A stretch of 64,000 nucleotides of DNA from Strigamia acuminata (taxonomy: Eukaryota > Arthropoda > Chilopoda > Geophilomorpha > Linotaeniidae): NCBI GenBank assembly GCA_949358305.1, contig OX442323.1, positions 744,001-808,000 on the forward strand. The letters are read 5' to 3'. How positions within the stretch are numbered: the stretch's first letter is position 1; every line of letters begins with the position of its first letter. The notes under the pieces were generated by a model. It saw only the letters and a list, made by a program, of their open reading frames with translations, was not told where the DNA came from and did not search any database. The position numbers and the translations under genes were made by a program. This document shows, one piece after another, positions 59,653 through 64,000 of this stretch.

Positions 59653-62600
59653 TCTCTGAATGTTCAGAAATAGTGTTTAAACCCTAGTAGAAGCCTTCAA
59701 TTTAAATTTTAGCAACATCCAAGCACTGATTTGGGAGAATAGACTTTTGATCTCATCACAGATGACTTAGCACAAACACTACAAGACCAATGTCTCTGAA
59801 TGTTCAGAAATAGGGTTTAAACCTTAGTAGAAGGCTCCAATGTAAGTTTTAGAAACATCTAACTAATCATTTGGGAGAATAGACTTTTGATCTCATCACA
59901 GTTGACTTAGCACAAACACCACAAGACCAATGTCTCTGAATGTTCAGAAATAGCGTTTAAACCTTAGTAGAAGGCTCCAATGTAAGTTTTAGAAACATCT
60001 AACTAATGATTTGGGAGAATAGACTTTTGATCTCATCACAGTTGACTTAGCACAAACACCACAAGACCAATATTTCTGAATGTTCAGAAATAGTGTTTAA
60101 ACCTTAGTAGAAGGCTCCAATGTAAGTTTTAGAAACATCTAACCAATGATTTGGGAGAATAGACTTTTGATCTCATCACAGTTGACTTAGCACAAACACC
60201 ACAAGACCAATGTCTCTGAATGTTCAGAAATAGGGTTTAAACCTTAGTAGAAGGCTCCAATGTAAGTTTTAGAAACATCTAACTAATGATTTGGGAGAAT
60301 AGACTTTTGATCTCATCACAGTTGACTTAGCACAAACACCACAAGACCAATGTCTCTGAATGTTCAGAAATAGCGTTTAAACATTAGTAGAAGGCTCCAA
60401 TGTAAGTTTTAGAAACATCTAACTAATGATTTGGGAGAATAGACTTTTGATCTCATCACAGTTGACTTAGCACAAACACCACAACACCAATGTTTCTGAA
60501 TGTTCAGAAATAGTGTTTAAACCTTAGTAGAAGGCTCCAATGTAAGTTTTAGAAACATCTAACCAATGATTTGGGAGAATAGACTTTTGATCTCATCACA
60601 GTTGACTTAGCACAAACACCACAAGTCCAATGTCTCTGAATGTTCAGAAATAGTGTTTAAACCTTAGTAGAAGGCTCCAATGTAAGTTTTAGAAACATCT
60701 AACTAATGATTTGGGAGAATAGACTTTTGATCTCATCACAGTTGACTTAGCACAAACACCACAAGTCCAATGTCTCTGAATGTTCAGAAATAGTGTTTAA
60801 ACCCTAGTAGAAGCCTTCAATTTAAATTTTAGCAACATCCAAGCACTGATTTGGGAGAATAGACTTTTGATCTCATCACAGATGACTTAGCACAAACACC
60901 ACAAGACCAATGTCTCTGAATGTTCAGAAATAGGGTTTAAACCTTAGTAGAAGGCTCCAATGTAAGTTTTAGAAACATCTAACTAATCATTTGGGAGAAT
61001 AGACTTTTGATCTCATCACAGTTGACTTAGCACAAACACCACAAGACCAATGTCTCTGAATGTTCAGAAATAGCGTTTAAACCTTAGTAGAAGGCTCCAA
61101 TGTAAGTTTTAGAAACATCTAACTAATGATTTGAGAGAATAAACTTTTGATCTCATCACAGTTGACTTAGCACAAACACCACAACACCAATGTTTCTGAA
61201 TGTTCAGAAATAGTGTTTAAACCTTAGTAGAAAGCTCCAATGTAAGTTTTAGAAACATCTAACTAATGATTTGGGAGAATAGACTTTTGATCTCATCACA
61301 GTTGACTTAGCACAAACACCACAAGACCAATGTCTCTGAATGTTCAGAAATAGCGTTTAAACATTAGTAGAAGGCTCCAATGTAAGTTTTAGAAACATCT
61401 AACTAATGATTTGGGAGAATAGACTTTTGATCTCATCACAGTTGACTTAGCACAAACACCACAAGACCAATGTCTCTGAATGTTCAGAAATAGCGTTTAA
61501 ACATTAGTAGAAGGCTCCAATGTAAGTTTTAGAAACATCTAACTAATGATTTGGGAGAATAGACTTTTGATCTCATCACAGTTGACTTAGCACAAACACC
61601 ACAACACCAATGTTTCTGAATGTTCAGAAATAGTGTTTAAACCTTAGTAGAAGGCTCCAATGTAAGTTTTAGAAACATCTAACCAATGATTTGGGAGAAT
61701 AGACTTTTGATCTCATCACAGTTGACTTAGCACAAACACCACAACACCAATGTTTCTGAATGTTCAGAAATAGTGTTTAAACCTTAGTAGAAGGCTCCAA
61801 TGTAAGTTTTAGAAACATCTAACCAATGATTTGGGAGAATAGACTTTTGATCTCATCACAGTTGACTTAGCACAAACACCACAAGTCCAATGTCTCTGAA
61901 TGTTCAGAAATAGTGTTTAAACCTTAGTAGAAGGCTCCAATGTAAGTTTTAGAAACATCTAACTAATGATTTGGGAGAATAGACTTTTGATCTCATCACA
62001 GTTGACTTAGCACAAACACCACAAGTCCAATGTCTCTGAATGTTCAGAAATAGTGTTTAAACCCTAGTAGAAGCCTTCAATTTAAATTTTAGCAACATCC
62101 AAGCACTGATTTGGGAGAATAGACTTTTGATCTCATCACAGTTGACTTAGCACAAACACCACAAGACCAATATTTCTGAATGTTCAGAAATAGTGTTTAA
62201 ACCTTAGTAGAAGGCTCCAATGTAAGTTTTAGAAACATCTAACCAATGATTTGGGAGAATAGACTTTTGATCTCATCACAGTTGACTTAGCACAAACACC
62301 ACAAGACCAATGTCTCTGAATGTTCAGAAATAGGGTTTAAACCTTAGTAGAAGGCTCCAATGTAAGTTTTAGAAACATCTAACTAATGATTTGGGAGAAT
62401 AGACTTTTGATCTCATCACAGTTGACTTAGCACAAACACCACAAGACCAATGTCTCTGAATGTTCAGAAATAGCGTTTAAACATTAGTAGAAGGCTCCAA
62501 TGTAAGTTTTAGAAACATCTAACTAATGATTTGGGAGAATAGACTTTTGATCTCATCACAGTTGACTTAGCACAAACACCACAACACCAATGTTTCTGAA

Positions 62601-64000
62601 TGTTCAGAAATAGTGTTTAAACCTTAGTAGAAGGCTCCAATGTAAGTTTTAGAAACATCTAACCAATGATTTGGGAGAATAGACTTTTGATCTCATCACA
62701 GTTGACTTAGCACAAACACCACAAGTCTAATGTCTCTGAATGTTCAGAAATAGTGTTTAAACCTTAGTAGAAGGCTCCAATGTAAGTTTTAGAAACATCT
62801 AACTAATGATTTGGGAGAATAGACTTTTGATCTCATCACAGTTGACTTAGCACAAACACCACAAGTCCAATGTCTCTGAATGTTCAGAAATAGTGTTTAA
62901 ACCCTAGTAGAAGCCTTCAATTTAAATTTTAGCAACATCCAAGCACTGATTTGGGAGAATAGACTTTTGATCTCATCACAGATGACTTAGCACAAACACC
63001 ACAAGACCAATGTCTCTGAATGTTCAGAAATAGGGTTTAAACCTTAGTAGAAGGCTCCAATGTAAGTTTTAGAAACATCTAACTAATCATTTGGGAGAAT
63101 AGACTTTTGATCTCATCACAGTTGACTTAGCACAAACACCACAAGACCAATGTCTCTGAATGTTCAGAAATAGCGTTTAAACCTTAGTAGAAGGCTCCAA
63201 TGTAAGTTTTAGAAACATCTAACTAATGATTTGAGAGAATAAACTTTTGATCTCATCACAGTTGACTTAGCACAAACACCACAACACCAATGTTTCTGAA
63301 TGTTCAGAAATAGTGTTTAAACCTTAGTAGAAAGCTCCAATGTAAGTTTTAGAAACATCTAACTAATGATTTGGGAGAATAGACTTTTGATCTCATCACA
63401 GTTGACTTAGCACAAACACCACAAGACCAATGTCTCTGAATGTTCAGAAATAGCGTTTAAACATTAGTAGAAGGCTCCAATGTAAGTTTTAGAAACATCT
63501 AACTAATGATTTGGGAGAATAGACTTTTGATCTCATCACAGTTGACTTAGCACAAACACCACAAGACCAATGTCTCTGAATGTTCAGAAATAGCGTTTAA
63601 ACATTAGTAGAAGGCTCCAATGTAAGTTTTAGAAACATCTAACTAATGATTTGGGAGAATAGACTTTTGATCTCATCACAGTTGACTTAGCACAAACACC
63701 ACAACACCAATGTTTCTGAATGTTCAGAAATAGTGTTTAAACCTTAGTAGAAGGCTCCAATGTAAGTTTTAGAAACATCTAACCAATGATTTGGGAGAAT
63801 AGACTTTTGATCTCATCACAGTTGACTTAGCACAAACACCACAACACCAATGTTTCTGAATGTTCAGAAATAGTGTTTAAACCTTAGTAGAAGGCTCCAA
63901 TGTAAGTTTTAGAAACATCTAACCAATGATTTGGGAGAATAGACTTTTGATCTCATCACAGTTGACTTAGCACAAACACCACAAGTCCAATGTCTCTGAA
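59653..64000. repeat. Satellite array segment 5 (140-bp monomer), runs off window
   Basis: 31 monomers, all 140 bp, with no 147-bp variant. It starts in mid-monomer with TCTCTGAATG and continues the AGTCC...CCCTAG monomer interrupted by BEL-2. From 60007 it contains a 2100-bp higher-order repeat. No gene is seen. Confidence 0.97.
60007..64000. repeat. 2100-bp higher-order repeat (15 monomers), about 1.9 copies
   Basis: 60007-61900 and 62107-64000 match line by line with a single difference seen (AGTCCAA against AGTCTAA at 62728). Both copies contain the private variant TTGAGAGAATAAAC (61132 and 63232). Very recent tandem duplication. Confidence 0.88.

Overview
This is a heterochromatin-like stretch of a eukaryotic (animal, most likely invertebrate) genome. 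It is AT-rich, has no prokaryotic gene organisation, and carries BEL/Pao-type LTR retrotransposons, Tc1/mariner-like DNA elements and a long tandem satellite. No host gene is visible. BEL/Pao elements are common in arthropods, nematodes and other invertebrates and absent from mammals; the exact host cannot be fixed from this window.

Layout. (1) 1-8421: the right-hand part of a BEL/Pao element (BEL-1), plus strand. Its gag is split by a TA-flanked terminal-inverted-repeat element (383-1936), its pol has a nonsense codon at 5899-5901, and its 3' LTR is 6855-8421. Its 5' LTR lies left of the window. (2) 8422-50232: a satellite array with a 140-bp monomer and a rarer 147-bp variant, arranged in several levels of higher-order repeats. 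Three almost identical 1565-bp Tc1-like fold-back elements sit in it (22255-23819, 32103-33667, 36617-38181), all at the same monomer position. They therefore multiplied with the satellite and not by transposing. (3) 50233-59652: a full-length second BEL/Pao element (BEL-2), with two 1562-bp LTRs that look identical, a tRNA-His-like primer site, a long leader, and one open gag-pol frame of 1746 codons with the catalytic residues expected for RT, RNase H and integrase. (4) 59653-64000: the satellite resumes in the monomer, and in the higher-order order, that BEL-2 interrupted.

History read from the sequence: the satellite formed; a Tc1-like fold-back element entered once; unequal exchange amplified blocks with and without it (empty paralogous sites remain at 29007, 43369 and 48710); BEL-2 landed last and is the only unreplicated, apparently intact insertion. 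BEL-1 is older and broken. The two BEL LTRs have diverged widely, yet one 108-bp block differs at a single base and an RFX-type X-box is kept in different sequence forms, which points to selected promoter architecture in these LTRs.

All comparisons were made by eye on the given sequence; statements about families rest on recalled motifs, not searches.
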